Source: Stenotrophomonas maltophilia | GTDB lineage: Bacteria > Pseudomonadota > Gammaproteobacteria > Xanthomonadales > Xanthomonadaceae | Direction of reading: 5' to 3' | Length of the DNA: 64,000 bases | NCBI GenBank assembly: GCA_002363385.1 | Contig: DEVL01000003.1 | Location: 1,186,085-1,250,084, forward strand | The notes under the pieces: generated by a model | The model's input: the letters and a program-made list of their open reading frames with translations, nothing else | The model's database searches: none | Told to the model about the DNA's origin: nothing | Program-made: the position numbers and the translations under genes | Shown here: one piece after another, positions 54,090 to 61,737 of the stretch | Position numbering within the stretch: position 1 is the stretch's first letter | Layout: each line of letters starts with the position of its first letter

Positions 54090-54287
54090 ATGCCCAAGAT
54101 CAAGACCAACCGGGCGGCGGCCAAGCGCTTCCGCAAGACCGCGTCCGGCAAGTTCAAGGCTGGCCACGCCAACCGTAGCCACATCCTCACGAAGAAGTCG
54201 ACCAAGCGGAAGCGCAATCTGCGTCAGACGAACCATGTTCGTGCAGAAGACGCAGGCCGTTTGAACCGTATGCTTCCCTACCTCTGA
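54090..54287 (+). CDS. rpmI: 50S ribosomal protein L35
   Basis: This is a small basic large-subunit protein of 65 residues: KIKTNRAAAKRFRKTASGK near the start, then NRSHILTKKSTKRKRNLRQ. It is followed by rplT after 10 bases. The infC-rpmI-rplT order is conserved across bacteria. Confidence 0.98.
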   Translation: MPKIKTNRAAAKRFRKTASGKFKAGHANRSHILTKKSTKRKRNLRQTNHVRAEDAGRLNRMLPYL

Positions 54288-54297
54288 GGACTGACCC

Positions 54298-54657
54298 ATG
54301 GCACGAGTAAAGCGTGGCGTACAGGCGCGTCGCCGCCACAAGAAAATTCTGACCCTGGCGAAGGGTTACTACAACGCTCGCCGCAAGGTCTTCCGCGTTG
54401 CCAAGCAGGCCGTGATCAAGGCACAGCAGTACGCCTACATCGGTCGTAAGCAGAAGAAGCGCAATTTCCGTTCGCTGTGGATCACCCGCATCAACGCGGC
54501 TGCCCGCATCAACGGCCTGAGCTACAGCCGTTTCATGAACGGCCTGCTCAAGTCCGGCATCACCCTGGACCGTAAGGTTCTGGCTGACATCGCCGTGCAC
54601 GACGCAGCTGGTTTTGCTGCACTGGCCGAAAAGGCCAAGGGCGCACTGGCGGCATAA
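54298..54657 (+). CDS. rplT: 50S ribosomal protein L20
   Basis: L20 is an early 23S rRNA-binding assembly protein and, in E. coli, a translational repressor of rpmI-rplT. The 119-residue product has RVKRGVQARRRHKKILTLAKGYYNARRKVFRVAKQAV and the NGLSYSRFMNGL C-terminal segment. Two hairpins separate it from pheS. Confidence 0.98.
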   Translation: MARVKRGVQARRRHKKILTLAKGYYNARRKVFRVAKQAVIKAQQYAYIGRKQKKRNFRSLWITRINAAARINGLSYSRFMNGLLKSGITLDRKVLADIAVHDAAGFAALAEKAKGALAA

Positions 54658-54712
54658 GTCCATTCCCCTGCCGTTGCCGTTCACGCGCAACGGCTGTGGG
54701 TAAGGCAAATGC

Positions 54713-54748
54713 ATGGGGAAGGGCGCAAGTCCTTCCCCATTCTTTTTT
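54713..54748 (+). terminator. Intrinsic terminator between rplT and pheS
   Basis: ATGGGGAAGG-GCGCAAGT-CCTTCCCCAT is followed by TCTTTTTT. A second hairpin (CCGTTGC/GCAACGG, 54671-54693) precedes it. This is where E. coli has the pheM attenuator, but I find no Phe-rich leader peptide here. Confidence 0.88.
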
Positions 54749-54852
54749 GTGTTGGCGGTGGCCCTCCCGGTGCCATCGATCGACAGCGGTGGCGACGGGG
54801 GTCGGCCCGACGCGCATCGCGATGGCATACCGACGCGAGGCTCCGGCTATCC

Positions 54853-55848
54853 ATGAGTGACATCCAATCCCTGACCACGCAGGCACTGGCCGACGTGGCC
54901 GCTGCCCAGAGCCCCGATGCGCTGGAAGCCCTGCGCGTGGCCCTGCTGGGCAAGAACGGCAGCATCACCGCCCAGCTCAAGCAGCTCGGTGGCCTGCCGG
55001 CCGACGAGCGCAAAGCCGCCGGCGAAGCCATCAACCGTGCCCGAGACGCGCTGAGCAGCGCGCTGGGTGATCGCAAGACCGTGCTGGAAGACGCTGCGCT
55101 GGACGCGCGCCTGGCCGCCGAAGCGATCGACATCTCCCTGCCCGGCCGTCGCGATGAGCGCGGTGGCCTGCACCCGGTGACCCGTACCCTGGAGCGCATC
55201 ACCGAGATCTTCGGCCGCCTTGGTTACGAGCTCTCCGAAGGCCCGGAAATCGAAGACGACTGGCATAACTTCGAAGCGCTGAACTTCCCGCCGCACCACC
55301 CGGCGCGCGCGATGCACGACACCTTCTATTTCGGCGATGGCCGCCTGCTGCGCACGCATACCTCCGGTGTGCAGGTGCGCTACATGGGCGAGCACGCACC
55401 GCCGCTGCGCATGATCGCGGCCGGCAAGGTGTACCGCAGCGACAGCGACCAGACCCATTCGCCGATGTTCCACCAGGTGGAAGGTCTGCTGGTCGATGAG
55501 CACTCCACGTTTGCCGATCTCAAGGGCACGCTGTCCGAGTTCGTGCGCGCGTTCTTCGAGCGCGATTTCGAGATGCGTTTCCGTCCCAGCTACTTCCCCT
55601 TCGTGGAACCCGGCGCGGAAGTGGACATCGCCTGGCAGCAGCCCGACGGCAGCACCCGCTGGCTGGAGGTGCTCGGCTGCGGCATGGTCCATCCGAACGT
55701 GCTGCGCAGCGTCGGCATCGATCCGGAGCGCTACACCGGCTTCGCCTTCGGCCTGGGCGTGGAGCGCTTTGCGATGCTGCGTTACGGCGTCAACGACCTG
55801 CGCGCGTTCTTCGAAAATGACGTGCGGTTCCTGAAGCAGTTTGCGTAA
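54853..55848 (+). CDS. pheS: Phenylalanyl-tRNA synthetase alpha subunit
   Basis: PheS is the catalytic subunit of the alpha2beta2 class IIc synthetase. The 331-residue product has an N-terminal coiled coil, motif 2 (FEMRFRPSYFPFVEPGAEVDI) and motif 3 (GFAFGLGVERFAMLRYGVNDLR). I chose the ATG at 54853 because it gives the family length. A longer frame runs up to 54709 but starts inside the terminator. pheT follows after 90 bases. Confidence 0.98.
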   Translation: MSDIQSLTTQALADVAAAQSPDALEALRVALLGKNGSITAQLKQLGGLPADERKAAGEAINRARDALSSALGDRKTVLEDAALDARLAAEAIDISLPGRRDERGGLHPVTRTLERITEIFGRLGYELSEGPEIEDDWHNFEALNFPPHHPARAMHDTFYFGDGRLLRTHTSGVQVRYMGEHAPPLRMIAAGKVYRSDSDQTHSPMFHQVEGLLVDEHSTFADLKGTLSEFVRAFFERDFEMRFRPSYFPFVEPGAEVDIAWQQPDGSTRWLEVLGCGMVHPNVLRSVGIDPERYTGFAFGLGVERFAMLRYGVNDLRAFFENDVRFLKQFA

Positions 55849-55938
55849 CAGCGGAACCGCCGGGCCGACCCCGGCGCGACGTCGCACCACCATTCATCAC
55901 GGCCCAGGCGCCTGCGCCGGGTCCACCAGGGTGACACC

Positions 55939-58320
55939 ATGAAATTCTCTGAAAACTGGCTGCGCAGCCACGTCCCGACCACCGTCTCGCGCGATGAACT
56001 CAGCGCGGTGCTGACCGCGATCGGTCTGGAAGTGGAAGAGGTCGATGCGCTGGGTGATGGCCTGCAGCATGTGGTCGTGGCCAAGATCATCTCCGCCGAA
56101 CGCCATCCCGAAGCTGACCGCCTGCAGATCTGCCAGGTCGATGCGGGACAGGGCGAGCACCTGCAGATCGTCTGTGGCGCGCCGAACGCGCGCCCGGGTC
56201 TGGTCGCGCCGCTGGCGATGGTCGGTGCGCAGATCGGCGATCTGAAGATCAGGCCGGCCAAGCTGCGTGGCGTGGACTCCAACGGCATGCTGTGCTCGGC
56301 CAAGGAACTGGGCCTGGACACCGATGCCTCGGGCCTGTTCGAATTGCCGGACGATGCGCCGGTCGGCCAGACCCTGGTCGAGTATCTCGGCCTGCCCGAT
56401 GCCAGCATCGAGATCAAGCTGACCCCCAACCGCGCCGACTGCTTCAGCATCCGCGGCATCGCCTTCGACGTGGCCGCCGCGTGCGCCAGTGAAGTCGTGC
56501 CGTTCGACGCTGCGCCGGTCGCCGCCGTGGGCACGCGTGAGCTGACGATCCAGCTCGATGCCGGTGCCGAAGCCCCGCGTTACGTCGGTCGCGTGATCGA
56601 GGGCGTCAACGCCCGCGCCGCGACCCCGTTGTGGATGGCTGAGCGCCTGCGCCGCAGTGGCGTGCGCCCGGTCTCGCTGCTGGTGGACGTCACCCAGTAC
56701 GTGATGCTGGAACTCGGCCAGCCGATGCATGCCTTCGATCTGGGCACCCTGCAGGGCAGCATCGGCGTGCGCCGTTCGCGTGCCGGTGAGACCCTGAAGC
56801 TGCTCGACGGCCGCGACGCCGCGCTGGACGAGAGCTTCCTGCTGGTCACCGACGCCGATCGCCCGATCGCACTGGCCGGCCTGATGGGCGGCTTCGATAC
56901 GCGCGTCACCGACGACACTACGAACGTGTTCCTGGAGGCCGCGCACTTCGCGCCCGCCGCGATCATGGGCCGCGGCCGCAAGCTGGGCCTGCACACCGAT
57001 GCCGGCCACCGCTTCGAGCGCGGTGTCGACCCGGCGCTGCCGCGCGTGGCGATGGAGTACGCCACCCGCCTGATCCTGGATCTGGCCGGCGGGACCCCGG
57101 CGCCGGTCACCGAGGCCGTGCGCGAAGCCGACCTGCCGGCGACCGCCACCATCGGCCTGCGCCGCGCCCGGATCGCGCGCGTGCTGGGCATCCAGATCGC
57201 CGATGCCGATGTGGAGCGCATCCTGCGCGCGCTGGGCATGGACGTGACCGCGACTGCCGATGGTTGGCAGGTCACCGCGCCCAGCCGCCGTTTCGATATC
57301 GCCATCGAAGAAGACCTGATCGAAGAGCTGGCCCGCATCCACGGCTACGAGCAGATCCCGACCACGCTGCCGGGCGGTGCCTCGCGCGTGGCGATGCCGA
57401 CCGAGACCCGCTTGGACGACCTCAGCGTGCGCCGCCAGCTGGTCGCCCGCGATCTGCAGGAAACCATCAACTACGCCTTCGTCGATGCCGCGCTGCTTGC
57501 GCAGTGGCAGCTGGACGAGGGCCTGGTCGCGCTGGCCAACCCGCTGTCGGCCGAACTGGCGGTGATGCGCCCGTCGCTGCTGCCGGGCCTGGTCGCCACC
57601 CTGGGCCGCAATGCCGCCCGCCAGCTGGGCCGCGTGCGCCTGTTCGAACTGGGCCGCGTATTCCATCAGCAGGCCGGCGAAGGCCAGCCCGCGCCGCTGG
57701 AAACCCAGCGCGTGGCCGCCGCGATCTGTGGCGATGCCGACACCCAGCAGTGGGGTCTGCCGACCCGCAAGGTCGATTTCCACGACCTCAAGGGCGACCT
57801 GGAATCGCTGGCCGCAGCCAGTGGCGCCGAGCTGGTGTTCACGCCGTCGCAGCGTCCGTATGGCCACCCGGCACGCTCGGCCGAGGTCTCCCGTGACGGT
57901 GTCAGCCTGGGCTGGATCGGCCAGATCCACCCGCGCCTGGCCAAGGCCATGGATATCGACGTGGACGTGTTCGCCTTCGAGCTGGACCTGGTGCCGTTGG
58001 CCACCCGCGCACTGCCGCGCGCGACCGAGCTGTCGCGCTTCCCGTCGATGCGCCGGGACCTGGCCTTCCTGGTGCCCGAGGCCGCGGCCTGGGCGGACCT
58101 GGAAGCGACCCTGCGCCGGGCCGTCGGCCCGCTGCTGCGGGAGGTCACCCTGTTCGACCGTTACGTCGGCCAGGGGGTCGAGCCGGGGTTCAAGAGTCTC
58201 GCTATGGGCTTGATTTTGCAGGACAAGTCGCGCACTCTGACGGACCGCGACGTGGATGCGGTGGTGGCCGAGGCGGTCTCTGCCATGGAGCGTGAACATC
58301 ACGCTCGGATCCGCGGTTGA
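55939..58320 (+). CDS. pheT: Phenylalanyl-tRNA synthetase beta subunit
   Basis: PheT holds tRNA binding and editing. The 793-residue product has the N-terminal tRNA-binding domain (VVVAKIISAERHPEADRLQICQVD), the B3/B4 editing region, the B5 domain (VLGIQIADADVERILRALGM) and the C-terminal anticodon-binding FDX-ACB domain (SRFPSMRRDLAFLVPEA). It is followed by ihfA after 26 bases. Confidence 0.98.
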   Translation: MKFSENWLRSHVPTTVSRDELSAVLTAIGLEVEEVDALGDGLQHVVVAKIISAERHPEADRLQICQVDAGQGEHLQIVCGAPNARPGLVAPLAMVGAQIGDLKIRPAKLRGVDSNGMLCSAKELGLDTDASGLFELPDDAPVGQTLVEYLGLPDASIEIKLTPNRADCFSIRGIAFDVAAACASEVVPFDAAPVAAVGTRELTIQLDAGAEAPRYVGRVIEGVNARAATPLWMAERLRRSGVRPVSLLVDVTQYVMLELGQPMHAFDLGTLQGSIGVRRSRAGETLKLLDGRDAALDESFLLVTDADRPIALAGLMGGFDTRVTDDTTNVFLEAAHFAPAAIMGRGRKLGLHTDAGHRFERGVDPALPRVAMEYATRLILDLAGGTPAPVTEAVREADLPATATIGLRRARIARVLGIQIADADVERILRALGMDVTATADGWQVTAPSRRFDIAIEEDLIEELARIHGYEQIPTTLPGGASRVAMPTETRLDDLSVRRQLVARDLQETINYAFVDAALLAQWQLDEGLVALANPLSAELAVMRPSLLPGLVATLGRNAARQLGRVRLFELGRVFHQQAGEGQPAPLETQRVAAAICGDADTQQWGLPTRKVDFHDLKGDLESLAAASGAELVFTPSQRPYGHPARSAEVSRDGVSLGWIGQIHPRLAKAMDIDVDVFAFELDLVPLATRALPRATELSRFPSMRRDLAFLVPEAAAWADLEATLRRAVGPLLREVTLFDRYVGQGVEPGFKSLAMGLILQDKSRTLTDRDVDAVVAEAVSAMEREHHARIRG

Positions 58321-58346
58321 GCGGGAAGCATGGGGGATAGCAGGCA

Positions 58347-58646
58347 ATGGCATTGACCAAGGCGGAGATGGCCGAAAAGCTGTTCGACGAAGTCGGTCTG
58401 AACAAGCGCGAAGCCAAGGAATTTGTCGACGCGTTCTTCGATGTGCTGCGCGAAGCATTGGAACAGGGACGTCAGGTGAAGCTGTCCGGCTTCGGTAATT
58501 TCGACCTGCGGCGCAAGAACCAGCGCCCGGGTCGCAACCCCAAGACCGGTGAGGAAATTCCGATTTCCGCCCGTACGGTGGTCACCTTCCGTCCGGGCCA
58601 GAAGCTCAAGGAAAGGGTAGAGGCATATGCTGGATCCGGGCAGTAA
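58347..58646 (+). CDS. ihfA: Integration host factor subunit alpha
   Basis: IHF alpha pairs with IHF beta to bend DNA. It serves replication, transcription and site-specific recombination. The 99-residue product has LTKAEMAEKLFDEVGLNKREAK, the SGFGNFDLRRKNQRPGRNPKTGEEI arm and ARTVVTFRPGQKLKERV. The C-terminus overlaps the next gene by 20 bases. It lies beside a tRNA-linked integrative element that may itself require IHF. Confidence 0.98.
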   Translation: MALTKAEMAEKLFDEVGLNKREAKEFVDAFFDVLREALEQGRQVKLSGFGNFDLRRKNQRPGRNPKTGEEIPISARTVVTFRPGQKLKERVEAYAGSGQ

Positions 58647-58983
58647 CCGAGAACTTCCGCCGATACCGGCCAAGCGCTACTTCACCATCGGTGAGGTCAG
58701 CGAACTGTGCGACGTCAAGCCGCACGTGCTGCGTTACTGGGAAACCGAGTTCCCCAGTCTCGAGCCGGCCAAGCGCCGCGGCAACCGCCGCTACTACCAG
58801 CGTCACGACGTGCTGATGGTCCGCCAGATCCGCGGCCTGCTCTATGAGCAGGGCTACACCATCGGCGGCGCGCGGCTGCGCCTGGAAGGTGCCGATGCGC
58901 GCGAAGAATCGGCGCTGAGCAACCAGATCATCAAGCAGACGCGGATGGAACTGGAAGAAGTGCTGCAATTGCTGCGCCGCTGA
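58627..58983 (+). CDS. MerR-family transcriptional regulator
   Basis: This 118-residue regulator has an N-terminal MerR winged helix (YFTIGEVSELCDVKPHVLRYWETEFPSL), then RRYYQRHDVLMVRQIRGLLYEQGYTIGGAR and a short coiled-coil tail. No metal-binding cysteines are arranged as in MerR/CueR. The gene overlaps ihfA and is conserved in that position in gammaproteobacteria; its target is unknown. Confidence 0.92.
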   Translation: MLDPGSNRELPPIPAKRYFTIGEVSELCDVKPHVLRYWETEFPSLEPAKRRGNRRYYQRHDVLMVRQIRGLLYEQGYTIGGARLRLEGADAREESALSNQIIKQTRMELEEVLQLLRR

Positions 58984-59050
58984 ACCATTTTTCACGCAAA
59001 CCCGTTATACTCGTCGGCCCGCTGAGAGGCGGGGACATTGCCAGCATCAT

Positions 59051-59127
59051 CGGGGCGTAGCGCAGCCTGGTAGCGCATCTGCCTGGGGGGCAGAGGGTCG
59101 TCGGTTCAAATCCGGCCGTCCCGACCA
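59051..59127 (+). tRNA. tRNA-Pro, anticodon GGG (integration target)
   Basis: This 77-base tRNA has acceptor pairs CGGGGCG/CGTCCCG, an encoded CCA, anticodon loop CTGGGGG (anticodon GGG), and T-arm GTCGTCGGTTCAAATCCGGC. Its 3' half is duplicated at 61621-61650, so it is the attachment target of a mobile element. Confidence 0.97.
59096..59125 (+). mobile_element. att-like site, tRNA-Pro copy
   Basis: The 30-base core ggtcgtcggttcaaatccgg-ccgtcccgac is the 3' part of the tRNA. It recurs at 61621-61650 with one change. Similarity continues past the core through a terminator-like hairpin to about 59220, far longer than a minimal att core. Confidence 0.85.
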
Positions 59128-59144
59128 ATGTTGGTAATAAGATC

Positions 59145-59177
59145 AAAGGCTTGCACCCACCGGTGCGAGCCTTTTTT
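59145..59177 (+). terminator. Terminator after tRNA-Pro
   Basis: AAAGGCTTGCACC-CACC-GGTGCGAGCCTTT has a 13-bp stem with one G-T pair and ends in TTTTTT. A degenerate counterpart follows the second att-like copy (atcactcagtggtgtgaggtttttc). Confidence 0.9.
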
Positions 59178-59184
59178 CGTTCTA

Positions 59185-59214
59185 CACCCTATTCCCACCC
59201 TATCAACACCCTAT
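59185..59214 (+). repeat. Three CACCCTAT repeats at exact 11-bp spacing
   Basis: CACCCTAT begins at 59185, 59196 and 59207. The same type of array follows the second att-like copy. These are probably arm-type recognition sites for a tyrosine integrase. The remaining sequence to 59376 holds no clear gene and only a weak promoter (TTGGCA-type) before the cassette. Confidence 0.75.
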
Positions 59215-59376
59215 CGCCACAACCCTAAGCTTGCGCGGCTCAGCTATTGAGACGGGTTCCGCGCAGAATTCTTCCTCGATCCCTGTGCCCTCTCCTGACG
59301 TGGCAGGCGGATTGGATTAGCATCCTGATTGGCAGCCTTTCACGGTGCCGACTAGGACTAATCACAGGGGACAGGG

Positions 59377-60363
59377 ATGAAGGTAATAAAAGCGATTGCG
59401 CATCAGCTTTACAAGACGCCTAAGACAGTGGGTGCGACCATAAATCCATCTAAGGTGGAACTCACGCCGTCTGCGGAGTTGTCGGAAATGGTCTCGGAGC
59501 TCCTCGATACGTTTAACACCAAAACGGCGCAGCGCACCGGCGTCTTCGAAGAGGCTGGGGAGCAATATCCGTTTGTGCCTGGTTTGAAAAATTACCTTGG
59601 TGGAAAGCTCACGTTTGTAACGTTTACGACGCTGGCCCTCAAGCAACTGGCATTCCTGATGAAGGATGTTCACCCGGCAGGTGGCGGATACATCTTCTTC
59701 GTTCACTACCAGGTTGCCGCCGGTGACTTCTTCGTAGTGGCAAAGTTAAACGACGCTAAGGGTAAGGTATTCAATAAGGCTAGAACCAAGGTAATAAAGA
59801 ACTTTCATTTGTCGCTGGACAGGCTCCATCACGTGGGGCGCGTTAATTTGGGCGGATGGAAGGTCGATGCAAACAAGTACTTAACCTTCGTCAATGCCAG
59901 GGAAAATGGGAAGTCCTCCGACTATTTTGTGAAGTTCTTGGGGTGTTCAACCGCAACAAAGCCCCGGGTGGAGACGGGTAAGCTGGTGGCGATCGTTGAG
60001 GCGTTCTGTGCGAGTCAGAACATGAGTCAGGCTCAAGAAGTGGCGTTTAAGCAGGATGTTTTCAATCATGCCAAGGCACTCCCTAAGGGCCAACCAGTAT
60101 CGCTGTCGACGTTGGCAAACGCTGTACTTCCCGATGATCCCGGGAAGCTGATCGAGTTCATTAACGCAAGTGATGATGCACCCACCGACGATTTCTGCGT
60201 GGATGTGTCAACTCTGAAGTCACTCATAGGCTACCGGGTGAACGTGCCAGGGCTCAAGATGTGGATGACATCAGAGTTCAAGCAGGCTCACAAGGTCAGG
60301 TTCAATGAGAACAACGAGCTTGTGATAAGTGATGCAGCTCTTCTTCGCGACGACTTGGAGTAG
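59377..60363 (+). CDS. NdpA/YejK-type nucleoid-associated protein (37-kDa family)
   Basis: This 328-residue protein is clearly related to E. coli YejK/NdpA. Shared segments include GGYIFFVHYQV, DFFVVAKLND, GRVNLGGWKVD, KYLTFVNAREN and SDYFVKFLGCS. YejK is a DNA-binding nucleoid protein of unknown exact role. The start is supported by AGGGGACAGGG just before ATG. The next gene begins directly after its stop, so both are co-translated. The region is AT-richer than the rest and uses codons such as TTA and AGA that are rare in the neighbours, so it was transferred. Being in an island next to a membrane protein sets it apart from chromosomal YejK; a defence role is a guess. Confidence 0.88.
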   Translation: MKVIKAIAHQLYKTPKTVGATINPSKVELTPSAELSEMVSELLDTFNTKTAQRTGVFEEAGEQYPFVPGLKNYLGGKLTFVTFTTLALKQLAFLMKDVHPAGGGYIFFVHYQVAAGDFFVVAKLNDAKGKVFNKARTKVIKNFHLSLDRLHHVGRVNLGGWKVDANKYLTFVNARENGKSSDYFVKFLGCSTATKPRVETGKLVAIVEAFCASQNMSQAQEVAFKQDVFNHAKALPKGQPVSLSTLANAVLPDDPGKLIEFINASDDAPTDDFCVDVSTLKSLIGYRVNVPGLKMWMTSEFKQAHKVRFNENNELVISDAALLRDDLE

Positions 60364-61605
60364 ATGGTGTCAGTGCAGCTTGAACGCATCGTGAGTGTCA
60401 TTAGGTCTGGTTCGAGGCCGGTCCTGGATGGCGATGCTCTTTCCGTCAGGATCCAAGCTGGCGTGGAACTTCTGAATACACTTGAGGCCATTCACGCATC
60501 TAATACGGTACGGGTTTTTGATAACGGCATCGAGCTCTATGTGGAGCTTCAGGAGATACAGGTTGGTAGGCTCATCGATGTCACTGTAGCAAGAGTACAG
60601 GGGCAGTCCTTCCATCTGGCTCAGAACCTTGCCGAATTGGTGGAGTATCAAGGCGGTCGGTTCTTGGTGCATCGCCCTCCTGCTTGGTATTTAATCGATG
60701 AGGACTTTCTAAATGGTGAGCCCACGGAAAGCGTTAGCATAGGCGGGTACAATCGGCTGCCTGAATTCCTGTCCTTCTTTGAGGCTGTCGCAGACTTTAC
60801 ATCGACCCATGAAACGCGCCGGTCCTATGTCTTCCTCGCCAATGAACGTTTGGACGTCCCGGTTGTTTGTGGTGCAGCCGCATTGGCTGAACTGCCGACT
60901 AGCGACGAAATACGGATTCTTGTTGATGAGGTTCTCGCGCCGCCGCAAGTCAAGGCTAAGAAGGGTCTTTACAAACGGGCCTTGCTGCGATATCTCGACT
61001 CGGTCTCGGATGAAGGACGATTTGAAGCATCAGTTCGTGGCTTCGCGACCATCACTAAGTCGTTTGAGGCAAGTAGAGATAACTTCCTCTCGGATTTTGA
61101 GTTTGACAAGCTCACTGAACGCTTTGAGAGGAAGCGGGAGGAGTACATGCTCAAGATTGATGCAGTATGCGGCGAGCTTCTTACGAAAGTTCTAGCGCTT
61201 CCGGTTGCACAGGCGATCGTCGTGAGCCAATACAAGGCTGGTGCTCCGCTTTCAAATGTGGCGTTGTTAGTTGGCTCCGGCATTGTCGCAATCTTGGGCG
61301 CGGCCTTCGTGTCCAACCAAGTGCACGCCATTGGCGAAATTCGCACCAACGCGAAGCGGGAGAGGCAGGATGTGGAGCGTCGACACCCTGAGCTGTACTC
61401 ACGTATCCGAAACAGTTACGACAGCGTATTGCACCGTCTTTCCGTATATGGCCGTGCACTTCCTGGAATCGTGATCGTGGTCCTCTTGCTTAGCTTTGTC
61501 ATATCGCTTTTTGGGTTCGATCAAGTGGAGCCTTGCGACGGTTGCATTAAATCGGCATTAGGTTCAGTCGCTGATGTGTTGTCCCGATGGGCAGGACGGC
61601 GTTGA
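60364..61605 (+). CDS. Unknown protein with two C-terminal membrane segments
   Basis: I do not recognise a family. The 413-residue product has a cytosolic N-terminal part of about 270 residues with mixed alpha/beta character and a charged, probably coiled segment at about 215-275. Membrane helices lie at about 297-318 (NVALLVGSGIVAILGAAFVS) and 367-386 (PGIVIVVLLLSFVISLFGF), with a basic segment between them (NAKRERQDVERRHPELYSR). The C-terminal tail holds CDGC at 391-394. The ATG follows the stop of the NdpA-like gene without a gap. Base composition matches its partner, not the host chromosome. A membrane effector or anchor for the NdpA-like protein is plausible but inferred. Confidence 0.8.
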   Translation: MVSVQLERIVSVIRSGSRPVLDGDALSVRIQAGVELLNTLEAIHASNTVRVFDNGIELYVELQEIQVGRLIDVTVARVQGQSFHLAQNLAELVEYQGGRFLVHRPPAWYLIDEDFLNGEPTESVSIGGYNRLPEFLSFFEAVADFTSTHETRRSYVFLANERLDVPVVCGAAALAELPTSDEIRILVDEVLAPPQVKAKKGLYKRALLRYLDSVSDEGRFEASVRGFATITKSFEASRDNFLSDFEFDKLTERFERKREEYMLKIDAVCGELLTKVLALPVAQAIVVSQYKAGAPLSNVALLVGSGIVAILGAAFVSNQVHAIGEIRTNAKRERQDVERRHPELYSRIRNSYDSVLHRLSVYGRALPGIVIVVLLLSFVISLFGFDQVEPCDGCIKSALGSVADVLSRWAGRR

Positions 61606-61620
61606 CTGCTAGGATCAGAT

Positions 61621-61650
61621 GGTCGTCGGTTCAGATCCGGCCGTCCCGAC
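61621..61650 (+). mobile_element. att-like site, second copy
   Basis: This matches 59096-59125 at 29 of 30 bases (one G for A) without the tRNA 5' half. Similarity continues (gttggta, agatcaa, a hairpin with T-run, ccctattcc, cctatcgccac) to the integrase stop codon. Confidence 0.85.
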
Positions 61651-61707
61651 GATTGTTGGTACAGATCAAGGGCTATCACTCAGTGGTGTGAGGTTTTTCT
61701 CGTTCCA

Positions 61708-61737
61708 TACCCTATTCCAAACCTATCGCCACCCTAA
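61708..61737 (+). repeat. CACCCTAT-type repeats, second array
   Basis: TACCCTAT, AAACCTAT and CACCCTAA begin at 61708, 61719 and 61730, again exactly 11 bp apart. The integrase stop codon lies inside the last unit, so the array reaches into the integrase gene. Confidence 0.7.

Noticed and set aside
54709..54852. Short frame MHGEGRKSFPILF before pheS as a pheM-like leader peptide
   Set aside because: It begins inside the terminator stem, has only two Phe codons near the loop and T-run, and is in frame with pheS, so it looks like chance read-through of the upstream region.
55897..58458. Long minus-strand open frame opposite pheT
   Set aside because: Same GC-bias effect. pheT is certain by motif and length, and the antisense product is low-complexity.
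59185..59214. CACCCTAT repeats as a small CRISPR array
   Set aside because: The units are 8 bp with 3-bp gaps, far too short for CRISPR repeats and spacers, and no cas gene is present.
59221..59376. Remnant of a second integrase 3' end next to tRNA-Pro
   Set aside because: I checked the minus strand for a conserved catalytic Tyr region and found no convincing similarity to the integrase at 61734-62834.
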